Shown here: piece after piece, positions 52,515-61,309 of the stretch
Numbering within the stretch: position 1 is the stretch's first letter
How the letters are laid out: each line of letters starts with the position of its first letter
Source: an uncultured Alistipes sp.
Lineage (GTDB): Bacteria > Bacteroidota > Bacteroidia > Bacteroidales > Rikenellaceae
Assembly (NCBI RefSeq): GCF_963931675.1
Contig: NZ_OZ007039.1
Location: forward strand, 1,397,657 to 1,461,656
Reading direction: 5' to 3'
DNA length: 64,000 nt
Translations under genes and position numbers: made by a program
The notes under the pieces: model-generated
Told to the model about the DNA's origin: nothing
The model's database searches: none
The model's input: the letters and a program-made list of their open reading frames with translations, nothing else

Positions 52515-54248
52515 TTATTTGTTCAGCGCCTTCAGGTTGACATCCTTTGCCGCCTTCTGAGCGAGTTCGGGATTCTTGGAGACAGCGCTCTTGAGCTGAG
52601 CCTCTGCGGTCTTCAGATCGCCTTCCTTGGCAGCGATCACGGCACGCAGGTAGTCAGCCTCTGCGGAGTTGTCCTTGGCGATGGCCTTCTTGGCTCCGGC
52701 CAGGTCGTTGGCCTGAACCAGGGCGATAGCCTCATTGTATCCCTTCAAGCCCTTTGCAGCAGCCTTGTAGTCACCTTCGGCAGCAGCCATGGCAGCCTTC
52801 GACTCGGCGTCGGCGGCAGCAGCGTACTTCTTGGCCTCTGCGGTCTTACCGTTGGCGAGGTTTGCGAGCAGGAGGTTCTTGTTGAGTTCCTTCGAGGAGT
52901 CGAGTTTGGCAGCCTTTTCGAAGGACTTCAGCGCCTCAGCCTTGTCGCCAACCTGGGTCTGGGCAACACCGAGGTTGTTCCAGATGCGAGCATCGTTGTA
53001 CTTCTTCGATGCGGCGGTGAGGATCTCTACCTGCTCGGCAGGATTCTTTGCAAGAACCTGAGCCGCATAGAGGTAGTGCTCTGCGGTGAGTTCGCCGCCG
53101 TTGCGGTAAGCCTCCATGATCTCGGCATCGGTCAGACCCTGGAGATCGGTGCTGTTGACGATCTGCGAACGACGGAGTTCGGGAAGGATCTCCTTCTTCA
53201 GCTCCTCGAATACGGAGGACATGTTCTTGATTTCGGCCTCGCGCTCTGCGGGGGAGTTGTAGAGGCTGAGAACCTGGAGAATGAGGTTCTTGTCCTGAAT
53301 ATCGGATTTTTCAACGAGTTCCTTGAAACCGTCCCAGTCTTCACCGTAAGCTGCGGCGTCGATCTCCAGACCGGCATCCTTGAGGAGTTTGGCCACGACC
53401 TTCTGTCCGGACTCGCTGCGGGCCTTGGAGAGCTTGTCGTTGAACTTCACCGGTCCATCGGGAGAAGCATAGCCCTTCACGGCAATGTTCTGGGTTGCGC
53501 GATCGTTTTCGAGGTTCTTGTCGACGTTGGCCTTGAATGCGTCGAGGTTTGCGTTCTGCTCGTTCTTCTTCGTTACGACGGAGGAGTTGATAGCATAGAG
53601 CAGGTCCGTTTTGTCAACGACGGTGGTAACCTTCTTGTAGTCGTTGTTCATCTGCTCCATCAGGTCTCCGTACTTGAGGTCCTTCTGGAGGGTGTTGAGT
53701 CCGTAGGCGACGGTCAGACCGAACTCCTTGGCGATAGCGGCCTTTGCTGCGGCATCATTACCTGCGAGTACAGCAGCCTGCTCCTTGGTGGGGATTGCGC
53801 CGTTGTTGAGGTTCACGAGCGTGAACTCCTTGCACTTGCCCTTGGGGCATTTGATTTCGGCACGGAGCTGGAGCTCGCACTGATCCATGCGGGGATCGTA
53901 TGCGAATTCCACGTGCTGGGAGAAGTTCCCGCCGTTGGTCTGATCTACGACCGCGTAGTTTTCATCGACTTTCGAACCCTGATAGTATTTGGTCGTTCCG
54001 GCCACCTCTCCGCCTTCGAACACGATCACGGGGGTTACCTTGATGACGGCCTTTTTGTTGAAATACTCCTGCGGGAAGGTGACATTGATGTCTGCGGCCA
54101 CGACGCCGTTGTTCAGTGTCAGGATCTCGGGGGTCACCGTCAACTTGATGTCGTCCCGATTCTGGGCCATCTTCTTGAAGCAGTTACAGCTCGAAAATGC
54201 CAAAGCGGCAGCCACGAGCACAACGCTCAATTTCATGATGTTTTTCAT
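52515..54248 (-). CDS. OmpA-domain and TPR lipoprotein
   Basis: A 577-residue lipoprotein: signal with Cys21 (ALAFSSC), a beta-rich region to about residue 170, an OmpA-like peptidoglycan-binding domain at about 220-300 (IAVKGYASPDGPVKFNDKLSKARSESGQKVV), and TPR repeats from about 390 on (ARIWNNLGVAQTQVGDKAEALKSFEKAAK; KAAAKGLKGYNEAIALVQAN). Likely links the outer membrane to the cell wall. A -7 element TATATTTG (minus strand, 54548-54541) lies about 290 bp upstream, so polypyrimidine tract D would sit in its 5' leader. Confidence 0.85.
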   Translation of the reverse strand: MKNIMKLSVVLVAAALAFSSCNCFKKMAQNRDDIKLTVTPEILTLNNGVVAADINVTFPQEYFNKKAVIKVTPVIVFEGGEVAGTTKYYQGSKVDENYAVVDQTNGGNFSQHVEFAYDPRMDQCELQLRAEIKCPKGKCKEFTLVNLNNGAIPTKEQAAVLAGNDAAAKAAIAKEFGLTVAYGLNTLQKDLKYGDLMEQMNNDYKKVTTVVDKTDLLYAINSSVVTKKNEQNANLDAFKANVDKNLENDRATQNIAVKGYASPDGPVKFNDKLSKARSESGQKVVAKLLKDAGLEIDAAAYGEDWDGFKELVEKSDIQDKNLILQVLSLYNSPAEREAEIKNMSSVFEELKKEILPELRRSQIVNSTDLQGLTDAEIMEAYRNGGELTAEHYLYAAQVLAKNPAEQVEILTAASKKYNDARIWNNLGVAQTQVGDKAEALKSFEKAAKLDSSKELNKNLLLANLANGKTAEAKKYAAAADAESKAAMAAAEGDYKAAAKGLKGYNEAIALVQANDLAGAKKAIAKDNSAEADYLRAVIAAKEGDLKTAEAQLKSAVSKNPELAQKAAKDVNLKALNK

Positions 54249-54300
54249 AATTAGGTAAAAGTTAAAGTTGTTTATTTAATTGTTTGCCTTATTTGTCAGC

Positions 54301-54507
54301 TTCTGTCGTTTTTTTCTGTCCGTCTCGCTTACTCTCTGCTACCGTCTCATTTTTCCGCGTTGGTCGGCCTCCGCTTCCGTTTCTTTCCGCTTCCGCCTTT
54401 CCGCTTCGGTCTCTCTCAGTCTCTGTCCCTCTCATTCTCACACACACTCTCTCTCTTCCTCTCTTCTCTCTTCTCTCTTCTCTCCCTCTTCTCCCCTGCC
54501 CCCCCCC
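54301..54507. repeat. Polypyrimidine tract D ending in C9
   Basis: The longest and purest of the four tracts: C/T-rich from about 54301 with CTTCCG and TCTCTTC units (near 54345-54410 and 54445-54490), ending in nine C at 54499-54507. It lies between pnp and the OmpA/TPR gene on the minus strand. Confidence 0.7.
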
Positions 54508-54540
54508 ACTCCCTTTGTGTTAGGGGACACTGGAACATCG

Positions 54541-54548
54541 CAAATATA
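54541..54548 (-). promoter_or_regulatory. -7 element, candidate promoter of the OmpA/TPR lipoprotein gene
   Basis: TATATTTG on the minus strand. RNA would start near 54534, giving a leader of about 285 nt that contains G9 and the purine-rich tract. No clear -33. Confidence 0.45.
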
Positions 54549-54632
54549 GAAAACTCTGACAATATATGCAATATTTCGGACGGAATTCGTTGATAAAATT
54601 CCGGTCCGAAATATCACAAAAACAGAAGCTTT

Positions 54633-56858
54633 TTATTCCTCCTTGTGCTCATGCCGTTCGCGGCGTTCACGACGCTCCCCGCGTTCGGGCCTGGGGCGCC
54701 GCTCCCGCTCGACATAACCTTCGGGTTTCGGCAGCAGGGCCTTGCGCGAAAGTTTGAGCTTGTTGGTCTTGGGATCGAGTCCGATGAGTTTGACATCGAT
54801 CTCGTCACCCTCCTTCAAGCCGGTCTCCTCCATGGTTTCGAACCGCTTGTAGTCGATCTCGGAGATGTGGAGCAGGGCATCCTTTCCGGGCATGATCTCG
54901 ACGAATGCGCCGAATGCCACGATCGAGCGGATCTTTCCGTGATAGGTCTCGCCGACCTCGGGGATGGCCACGATGGCCTTGATGCGGGCCAGAGCACCGT
55001 CGAGGGCCTCCTTGTCGACACCGAAAATATCGACGATACCCTTGTTGTCGACCTCGGTGATGGTGATGGTGGTGTTGGTTGTCTTCTGAATATCCTGAAT
55101 GACCTTTCCGCCGGGGCCGATCACCGGACCGATCATATCCTGCGGGATGGTGATCTGAACGATGCGCGGTACGCAGGGCTTGTAGTCGGCACGCGGTTCG
55201 GCGATGCACTCGGTGATCTTGCCGAGGATGTGCATGCGGCCCTGACGTGCCTGCTCCAATGCAGCTGCGAGCACCTCGTAGGAGAGTCCGTCGACCTTGA
55301 TGTCCATCTGCGTGGCGGTGATGCCGTCCTTCGTGCCGGTCACCTTGAAGTCCATGTCTCCGAGGTGGTCCTCATCTCCGAGGATGTCGGAGAGCACGGC
55401 CCACTTGCCGGTTGCGGAGTCGGAGATCAGCCCCATGGCGATACCCGATACGGGTTTCTTGATCTTCACGCCGGCGTCCATCAGGGCGAGGGTTCCGGCG
55501 CAGACGGTTGCCATCGACGAGGAGCCGTTGGATTCGAGGATGTCCGACACGACGCGTACGGCGTAGGGGTTCTCTTCGCCCAGCGGGATCATGGGTTTCA
55601 GGGCGCGCCATGCGAGGTGCCCGTGTCCGATCTCACGGCGCGAGAGACCGCGTGCGGCCTTAGCCTCGCCGGTGGAGAAGGGCGGGAAGTTGTAGTGGAG
55701 CACGAACTGCTCGGTGCCCTGTACGAGCACTTCGTCCTTGACCTTCTCGTCGAGTTTCGTGCCGAGGGTTACGGTAGCCAGGGCCTGCGTTTCACCGCGG
55801 GTGAAGATGGCCGAGCCGTGAGCGGCGGGCAGGTATCCGACCTCGCACCAGATGGGGCGGATCTCATCGGTGCGGCGTCCGTCGAGACGCTTCCCTTCGT
55901 TGAGGATCATGTTGCGCATGGCCTTCTTCTGGACGTCGTCGTGGAAATACTTGTGGATGAGCGGAGCCTTTTCGACGAGCTCCTCCTCGGTGTAGCGCGA
56001 AGCGAACTCGGTTTCGAGTGCGTTGAAGAGATCCTCGCGCTCGTGCTTCATCGTACCGCTCGTGGCGATGGCGTAGGCCTTGTCGTAGAGCTCGCGGATG
56101 ATCGTCTGGCGGAGCTCCTCGTCGTTGACCTCGTGGCAGTAGGTGCGTTTCACATCCTTGCCGAGCTCCTTGGAGAGTTCGATCTGTACGGCGCAGTGCT
56201 TCTTGATCTCCTCGTGGGCGAACTTGATGGCCCCGAGCATGACCTCTTCGGATACCTCCTTCATCTCACCCTCGACCATGAGGATGTTGTCGATGGTACC
56301 TCCGACCATGATGTCGAGGTCGCATTCGGGCATTTCGGAGAAGTTGGGGTTGATGGCGTATTGCCCGTTCCGGCGTACGACGCGGACTTCGGAGATGGGG
56401 CCTCCGAAGGGGATGTCCGACACGGCGAGTGCAGCCGATGCGGCCAGACCGGCCAGGGCATCGGGCTGGATGTCCTTGTCCGCGGAGATGAGGTTTACGG
56501 TGACGTATACCTCGGCGTGGTAGTCGGCAGGGAACAGGGGACGGAGGGCGCGGTCGATGAGGCGGGCGACGAGGATCTCACTGTCGTTCGCCTTTCCTTC
56601 GCGCTTCATGAAGCCTCCGGGGTAGCGGCCGCAGGCGGCGTATTTCTCCTTGTACTCGACCTGGAGGGGCATGAAATCGGTGTCGGGTTTTGCATCCTTT
56701 GCGGCCACTACGGTAGCGAGGAGCATGGTGTCGCCCATCTTGACGACGACAGCTCCGTCAGCCTGTTTGGCCAGCTTGCCCGTTTCGATCTCGATCTGGC
56801 GACCGTCGGCCAGGGTGATGATCTTGCGGACTGCGTTGTACAGCTTCTTTTCTTCCAT
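54633..56858 (-). CDS. pnp: Polyribonucleotide nucleotidyltransferase (PNPase)
   Basis: Phosphorolytic 3'-5' exoribonuclease. The 741-residue protein has two RNase PH-like domains (start [35 protein letters not shown]; second near 330, [33 protein letters not shown]), a KH domain ([22 protein letters not shown], about 570) and an S1 domain ([28 protein letters not shown], about 640). The tail is basic and Glu/Arg/His rich. It follows rpsO with a terminator hairpin between them, the usual order. Confidence 0.96.
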   Translation of the reverse strand: MEEKKLYNAVRKIITLADGRQIEIETGKLAKQADGAVVVKMGDTMLLATVVAAKDAKPDTDFMPLQVEYKEKYAACGRYPGGFMKREGKANDSEILVARLIDRALRPLFPADYHAEVYVTVNLISADKDIQPDALAGLAASAALAVSDIPFGGPISEVRVVRRNGQYAINPNFSEMPECDLDIMVGGTIDNILMVEGEMKEVSEEVMLGAIKFAHEEIKKHCAVQIELSKELGKDVKRTYCHEVNDEELRQTIIRELYDKAYAIATSGTMKHEREDLFNALETEFASRYTEEELVEKAPLIHKYFHDDVQKKAMRNMILNEGKRLDGRRTDEIRPIWCEVGYLPAAHGSAIFTRGETQALATVTLGTKLDEKVKDEVLVQGTEQFVLHYNFPPFSTGEAKAARGLSRREIGHGHLAWRALKPMIPLGEENPYAVRVVSDILESNGSSSMATVCAGTLALMDAGVKIKKPVSGIAMGLISDSATGKWAVLSDILGDEDHLGDMDFKVTGTKDGITATQMDIKVDGLSYEVLAAALEQARQGRMHILGKITECIAEPRADYKPCVPRIVQITIPQDMIGPVIGPGGKVIQDIQKTTNTTITITEVDNKGIVDIFGVDKEALDGALARIKAIVAIPEVGETYHGKIRSIVAFGAFVEIMPGKDALLHISEIDYKRFETMEETGLKEGDEIDVKLIGLDPKTNKLKLSRKALLPKPEGYVERERRPRPERGERRERRERHEHKEE

Positions 56859-56898
56859 AAAAATTTAAACCTATGATGTTTCGATTGTTTGTCGCAAG

Positions 56899-56938
56899 AA
56901 AATGAAGGCAATCCCACGCGGGAATTGCCCTCATTTTT
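56899..56938 (-). terminator. Hairpin between rpsO and pnp
   Basis: AATGAGGGCAAT and ATTGCCTTCATT pair around a GC-rich loop, then T residues. It is probably a partial terminator of rpsO, as in other bacteria with this gene order. Confidence 0.7.
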
Positions 56939-56947
56939 ACCTCGGGA

Positions 56948-57220
56948 TTACTTGCGGAGATTGAGCGTCTTGACGATTGCGCGGTAGCGCTCGATGTCTA
57001 CCTCCTTGAGATACTCCAGCAACTGGCGACGCTTGCCGACCAGACGCAGCAGTGCGCGCTGGGTACCGAAGTCGTGCTTGTTGCTTTTGAGGTGTTCAGT
57101 AAGGTGGTTGATACGGTACGAAAACAACGCGATCTGGCTCTCGGGGGAACCGGTGTCGGTGTTAGACTTGCCGTACTGGCCAAAAAGCTCCTGCTTTTTT
57201 TCAGCTGTTAAATAAGCCAT
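56948..57220 (-). CDS. rpsO: 30S ribosomal protein S15
   Basis: A 90-residue basic helical protein binding 16S rRNA. The pattern GSPESQIALFSYRINHLTEHLK, then KHDFGTQRALLRLVGKRRQLLEYLK is S15 from start to end. Its gene is first in the rpsO-pnp unit. Confidence 0.97.
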   Translation of the reverse strand: MAYLTAEKKQELFGQYGKSNTDTGSPESQIALFSYRINHLTEHLKSNKHDFGTQRALLRLVGKRRQLLEYLKEVDIERYRAIVKTLNLRK

Positions 57221-57411
57221 TTTGAAAAAGTTTATTTAAGTTCCACTCTACGACGCATCCCCCTTACCGTGGATAACGCCAGAGCGTTCGGCAAAGGTAC
57301 GAATATAATTAGGATTTAGGAATGAAAAGTTAAAAATTCTTCGCCTTTTGGGCGGAAAAATGAAAAGTTAGCGGGGAAAATCGTATTTTTGTGGCTAAAC
57401 GTGTGAAAATT

Positions 57412-58422
57412 ATGGGATACAAGGGAGTTTTCGGAGTGCTGGTTCTGCTGCTGTCGGGTCTTTTTGCGGGGTGCGGGAGCGGCCGGCACTATACGACGGT
57501 CGACGGGGTGATGCTGGGCACGACGCTGCACGTTGTTGCCGACGTGCGGAATACGACATCGCAGGAGCTCTACCGGGCGGTCATGGATCTGGACCGTGAG
57601 GCGAAGGCTTCGATGTCGATTTTCGACGCGGGGTCCCTGCTGAGCCGCCTGAACCGCAACGAGACGGATACGGTCGACCGCCATATCGCCTTCAATCTGC
57701 GCCTTGCGGACAGTATCGGGGCGCTGAGCGACGGCCGCTACGACGTGACGGTCAAGCCGCTGGTCGAAGCGTGGGGTTTTGCCGGGAAGCAGGCTGTGGC
57801 GCATCCGAACATCGATTCGATCCTCGCCTTCGTGGGCCGCGACAAGGTGCGCCTGGAGGGCAACCGTCTGGTGAAGTCCGACCCGCGCGTGCAACTGGAC
57901 TTCAACTCCGTGGCCAAGGGCTATACGGTTGACCTGCTGGCCGAGCTGGTCGAGGGGTTCGGGGCCGAGAACTACATCGTCGATATCGGGGGAGAGGTGC
58001 GGTGCCGGGGCGTGAACCGTCAGGGTCAGCCGTGGCGCATCGGGGTCGAGACCCCCTTCGACGGGAACATGACCGACGGAGAGTACCTGCAGCGCCGGAT
58101 CCGGCTTTCGGAGGGGGGCTTGGCCACGTCGGGCAACTACCGCCGATATTACCTCGATGCCGACGGCAACAAGGTGGCCCATACGCTCGATCCCCGTACG
58201 GGCCGCAGCGTGGTGTCACGGCTCTTGTCGGTGACGGTTGTCGCTCCGACGTGCGCCGAGGCCGATGCCCTGGGGACGATGTTCCTGGCCCTGGGGGCCG
58301 ATGATGCCCTGGCGACCGCCGGGCGGTTGCCCGACGTGAAAGTCTATTTTATCCTGGCCGGAGACGGCGACTCCTACGAGGAGTATGTCTCCCCGGCGAT
58401 GAAACCCCTGATCATGGAGTAA
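57412..58422 (+). CDS. apbE: FAD:protein FMN transferase (ApbE), lipoprotein
   Basis: Attaches FMN to threonine in target flavoproteins such as RnfG or NqrB/C. The 336-residue protein has a lipoprotein signal with Cys21 (GLFAGC), so it acts in the periplasm. Seen: MLGTTLHVVADV, FDAGSLLSRLNRNET, DGRYDVTVKPLVEAWGF, QLDFNSVAKGYTVDLLAE, NYIVDIGGEVRCRG and GLATSGNYRRYYLDADGNKVAHTLDPRTGR. ATG 57412 is chosen; GTG 57403 would only extend it by three residues. A -7 element TATTTTTG lies at 57384. No target operon is in this window. Confidence 0.93.
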   Translation: MGYKGVFGVLVLLLSGLFAGCGSGRHYTTVDGVMLGTTLHVVADVRNTTSQELYRAVMDLDREAKASMSIFDAGSLLSRLNRNETDTVDRHIAFNLRLADSIGALSDGRYDVTVKPLVEAWGFAGKQAVAHPNIDSILAFVGRDKVRLEGNRLVKSDPRVQLDFNSVAKGYTVDLLAELVEGFGAENYIVDIGGEVRCRGVNRQGQPWRIGVETPFDGNMTDGEYLQRRIRLSEGGLATSGNYRRYYLDADGNKVAHTLDPRTGRSVVSRLLSVTVVAPTCAEADALGTMFLALGADDALATAGRLPDVKVYFILAGDGDSYEEYVSPAMKPLIME

Positions 58423-58445
58423 TCCACAACGAGCCGAATTGTTCT

Positions 58446-59318
58446 ATGAAGACAGCCGTTTTTCTCTATAATCCCGAGTCGGGGCGAGGCCGGGTCGCCC
58501 GCGAGGCCGAACAGATCGACGAGATTTTTCGGACCAACGGATACAGGGTAGTCCCGCAGCCGATCGATTTCGGCGTGAATCCCTTCGACGGTCACGAGAC
58601 GATCGACCTGATGGTCGTGGCCGGGGGCGACGGGACGGTCAACTTTGCGGTCAATGCGATGAAAAGCAAGGGCCTGGATATTCCGCTGGGGGTGATTCCG
58701 GCCGGCACGGCGAATGATTTTGCCGGGGCGCTCGGCATGTCGAACGAACTGTTGGAGGCGGCCCGTCAGATTGCTGCGGGAAGCATCGACCGGGTCGATG
58801 TCGGGCGGGTCAACGACCTGTGGTTCGTCAATATCTTTTCGTTCGGGATCTTCACGACCACCTCGCAGCGGACGCCCAATTCGCGGAAACACCTCATGGG
58901 CAAGCTGGCCTACATCATCGAGGGGGTGAAGGAGTTCCGGACGATCCATGCCGTACCGCTGGAGATCGTGGCCGATGGCGAGCATTTCGATCTTCGGTCG
59001 CTGATGGCGCTGATCTTCAACGGCGAGACGGCCGGCGGCTTCCGTCTGGCGCGCACGTCGTCGATCCGCGACGGCCTGTTCGACTGCATTCTGCTGGAGA
59101 AGAAGGATTTTTTCCGCTCGACGCTGGCCATGGGCCGTTACCTGCTCGGTGGGAATCCGAAGATCGTGCGTCACTTCCGGGCGCGTCGGATCGACATCCG
59201 GTCGACGGTCAACGAACCGACGGATGTCGACGGACAGCCGGGCGCCGAATTCCCGTTGCATATCGAGTGTATGGCGGGGGGGCTTCGGGTGATTGTCCCG
59301 AATCGGGCGGATTCCTGA
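58446..59318 (+). CDS. Diacylglycerol/lipid kinase (DagK/YegS family)
   Basis: ATP-dependent lipid kinase of 290 residues, cytoplasmic face of the membrane. The nucleotide loop is VVAGGDGTVNFAVNAM (about 58-75), followed by PLGVIPAGTANDFAGALG and a C-terminal beta domain with FNGETAGGFRLARTSSIRDGLF. Could phosphorylate diacylglycerol or other lipids. Starts 24 bp after apbE on the same strand. Confidence 0.92.
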   Translation: MKTAVFLYNPESGRGRVAREAEQIDEIFRTNGYRVVPQPIDFGVNPFDGHETIDLMVVAGGDGTVNFAVNAMKSKGLDIPLGVIPAGTANDFAGALGMSNELLEAARQIAAGSIDRVDVGRVNDLWFVNIFSFGIFTTTSQRTPNSRKHLMGKLAYIIEGVKEFRTIHAVPLEIVADGEHFDLRSLMALIFNGETAGGFRLARTSSIRDGLFDCILLEKKDFFRSTLAMGRYLLGGNPKIVRHFRARRIDIRSTVNEPTDVDGQPGAEFPLHIECMAGGLRVIVPNRADS

Positions 59319-59390
59319 TTCCGTTTCAACGGAAGTTTGGGGCTCTCACTTCGGCTTCGCTTTGTGAGGGCTTCGTTTTTTGCATCCCGG

Positions 59391-59422
59391 TTTGCGATTT
59401 TACGGGGTAAATGTTATTTTTG
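59391..59422 (+). promoter_or_regulatory. Promoter of the AraC-family gene
   Basis: TTTG (59391-59394), 20 bp, TATTTTTG (59415-59422), 18 bp before the start codon. Confidence 0.75.
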
Positions 59423-59439
59423 TCAAAAAACAGGGCGCT

Positions 59440-60351
59440 ATGGCTGAAACCGGCAAAACGACGTGCGACGGGCGGGACGGCCTGCACAAAGTCTCCATCT
59501 CCCGCATCAAGAAGGAGATGAACGATGTCTTTTACCTTTCGGATGATTTGGTTATCACGACGTTGACTGCCGACAAGAATACGACGGCGGACTATCCGAC
59601 GTCGGTAGACGGTTTTACGGCGATCATCATGATGACGGGGGAGGCCGTCGTGTCGATCGACATGCAGAATTACGCGGTGCGTCCCAACTCGATCGTCTTT
59701 TTCAATCCGGATTCGGTCATCCGGACGGTGAAGTGTTCGTCGAATGCCGCGGCCTACCTGCTGGCCTTTTCGAAATCGTTCGTGAACGAGATCCAGATTG
59801 ACCTGTCGACGTCGCTGCCGGTCTACATGCGTTTCGGCAAGGCTCCGGTGCTGAAGGCGAGCCAGCAGGACGTGGATGAGATCCGTCAGCTGTTCCAGCT
59901 GATCAAGACGATGCTGCGCAGCGACAAGGAGCGCTACCGTCACGAAATCATCCGGACGCTTTTCACGACGGCCTTCTATATCATTACGGAGATCAACCAG
60001 CGGGACCAGCCCGGGGAGATGAAACAGGGCCGATGCGAGGTTCTGTTCGACCAGTTCATCTCGCTGCTGCAGCAGTATAACAAGCGGGAGCGGAACGTAA
60101 GTTTCTACGCGCGCCAGATGAACATCACGCCCAAATACCTGTCGTCGGTAGTGAAGGAGGTGAGCGGGAAGACGGCGGCGCGGTGGATCGACGAGTCGGT
60201 GATTCTCGAAGCGAAGACCCTGCTGAAGTATTCGGGGATGAGCATCCAGGAGATCGCCTACCATCTGAACTTTTCGACGCAATCGTTTTTCGGGAAATAC
60301 TTCAAGCAGCATACGGGCACCTCGCCATCGCGTTACAAACGCAAGGGGTGA
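59440..60351 (+). CDS. AraC-family transcriptional regulator
   Basis: A 303-residue regulator. The N-terminal half is a cupin-like sensing domain (TTADYPTSVDGFTAIIMMTGEAV). The C-terminal 110 residues hold the double helix-turn-helix: RNVSFYARQMNITPKYLSSVVKEVSGKTAARWID and MSIQEIAYHLNFSTQSFFGKYFKQHTGTSPSRYKR. The gene is alone; the target and signal are unknown. ATG 59440 comes after the promoter. Confidence 0.92.
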   Translation: MAETGKTTCDGRDGLHKVSISRIKKEMNDVFYLSDDLVITTLTADKNTTADYPTSVDGFTAIIMMTGEAVVSIDMQNYAVRPNSIVFFNPDSVIRTVKCSSNAAAYLLAFSKSFVNEIQIDLSTSLPVYMRFGKAPVLKASQQDVDEIRQLFQLIKTMLRSDKERYRHEIIRTLFTTAFYIITEINQRDQPGEMKQGRCEVLFDQFISLLQQYNKRERNVSFYARQMNITPKYLSSVVKEVSGKTAARWIDESVILEAKTLLKYSGMSIQEIAYHLNFSTQSFFGKYFKQHTGTSPSRYKRKG

Positions 60352-60353
60352 CC

Positions 60354-60455
60354 GATACCGGCGTCCTGATCTCCCGACCGGTCTATGCCGAGGTCCCGCC
60401 TCGTGCCGGGTATCGTCTTACGGATCTGGGTGCGAGCCTGTTACCGCCTATTTAT
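60354..60455 (+). pseudogene. Truncated HxlR-family gene remnant
   Basis: About 33 codons read LISRPVYAEVPPRAGYRLTD and LGASLLPPI, matching the wing and following helix of HxlR regulators (compare YVTRTVYPEVPPRVEYALTE in the intact gene at 60689). The recognition helices upstream and the end downstream are absent. It begins right at the AraC stop and breaks near 60455. The following 230 bp up to the next gene contain no feature I can support. Confidence 0.65.
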
Positions 60456-60688
60456 GGGGCTGGAGTAGTGGACCTGAAAGGCAAGCCTAAACTCGCACTT
60501 GCCATCAGCGGGCTGCTGATTGGCGAATGGTTCAAGGAGCCGTTCGACAGGTTGTTCCCATCCATCAGAGGGACAGTTGCACCGCACAGAAAGGCAAAGG
60601 GTTGGGATTGTAAACAAAGCCAACGGGAGGGTAGCCAGTTTGTGTTTTGGGCAGACCAAGACCGATTGCTCTCCTTACTATAATCGTG

Positions 60689-61063
60689 CTATTCCTTATT
60701 GGCTTTTCTTCTATCTTTAATAATCGCATCTATATTCTCCAATGCCCACCCTATCAGTGCATTGATGTGTGGTAACAAAGAGCGCGCCCGTTCCGTCAGC
60801 GCATACTCGACCCTTGGAGGGACTTCGGGATATACGGTGCGGGTAACATAACCGTCATCTTCCAATGTCCTCAAGGTAACCGTCAGCATCTTCTGCGATA
60901 TGTCAGGGATTTCACGCTGCAACTCCTTGAACCGCACCGTTTCCTTGCCGGCCTTGTCCAGTGTGTATATGACCAGAAGCGACCATTTGTCACAGATTCT
61001 GGCTAAGATATTCCGTATCGGGCAATCCGGAAACACCGCATCTTCTATCGTTGTTCTATCCAT
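60689..61063 (-). CDS. HxlR-family transcriptional regulator
   Basis: A 124-residue winged-helix regulator: CPIRNILARICDKWSLLVIYTLDK (HxlR signature with the Cys), RFKELQREIPDISQKMLTVTLRTLEDDGYVTRTVYPEVPPRVEYALTERARSLLP. Members sense electrophiles or redox stress through the Cys near residue 14. ATG 61063 gives the family N-terminus; a longer upstream reading crosses the promoter. It is divergent from the metallo-beta-lactamase-fold gene and probably controls it. Base composition is AT-richer than in the flanks. Confidence 0.93.
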   Translation of the reverse strand: MDRTTIEDAVFPDCPIRNILARICDKWSLLVIYTLDKAGKETVRFKELQREIPDISQKMLTVTLRTLEDDGYVTRTVYPEVPPRVEYALTERARSLLPHINALIGWALENIDAIIKDRRKANKE

Positions 61064-61089
61064 AATATTGTGTATTTCAAATCGCTCTA

Positions 61090-61097
61090 CAAAGGTA
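61090..61097 (-). promoter_or_regulatory. -7 promoter element of the HxlR gene
   Basis: TACCTTTG on the minus strand, with TTG about 20 bp upstream; 27 bp before the start codon. On the other strand TACTTTGC near 61236 is a candidate -7 for the divergent gene. Confidence 0.6.
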
Positions 61098-61309
61098 ATC
61101 AAATTCCTTTCACGCTGCAACAAACTTTTTTCAAAAATATTTTTGTCTGTAACCGGCTCATACACAATAATGGTTACCTGTTGGTAAGTATGTGACATTC
61201 AAGTGCCTACTTGCAGGATTAAAAAACTCTTTCTTACTTTGCAGCATAAAAGAAACAAAGATACTTTTAGTAAGCAAGGCGATTAAAAACCCATTAAAAC
61301 AAAAAAACA

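Noticed and set aside
54301..54507. Tracts as Rho-utilisation sites.
   Set aside because: Rho sites are C-rich and G-poor in the RNA. In the transcripts that cross these tracts the RNA is G- and A-rich, the opposite.
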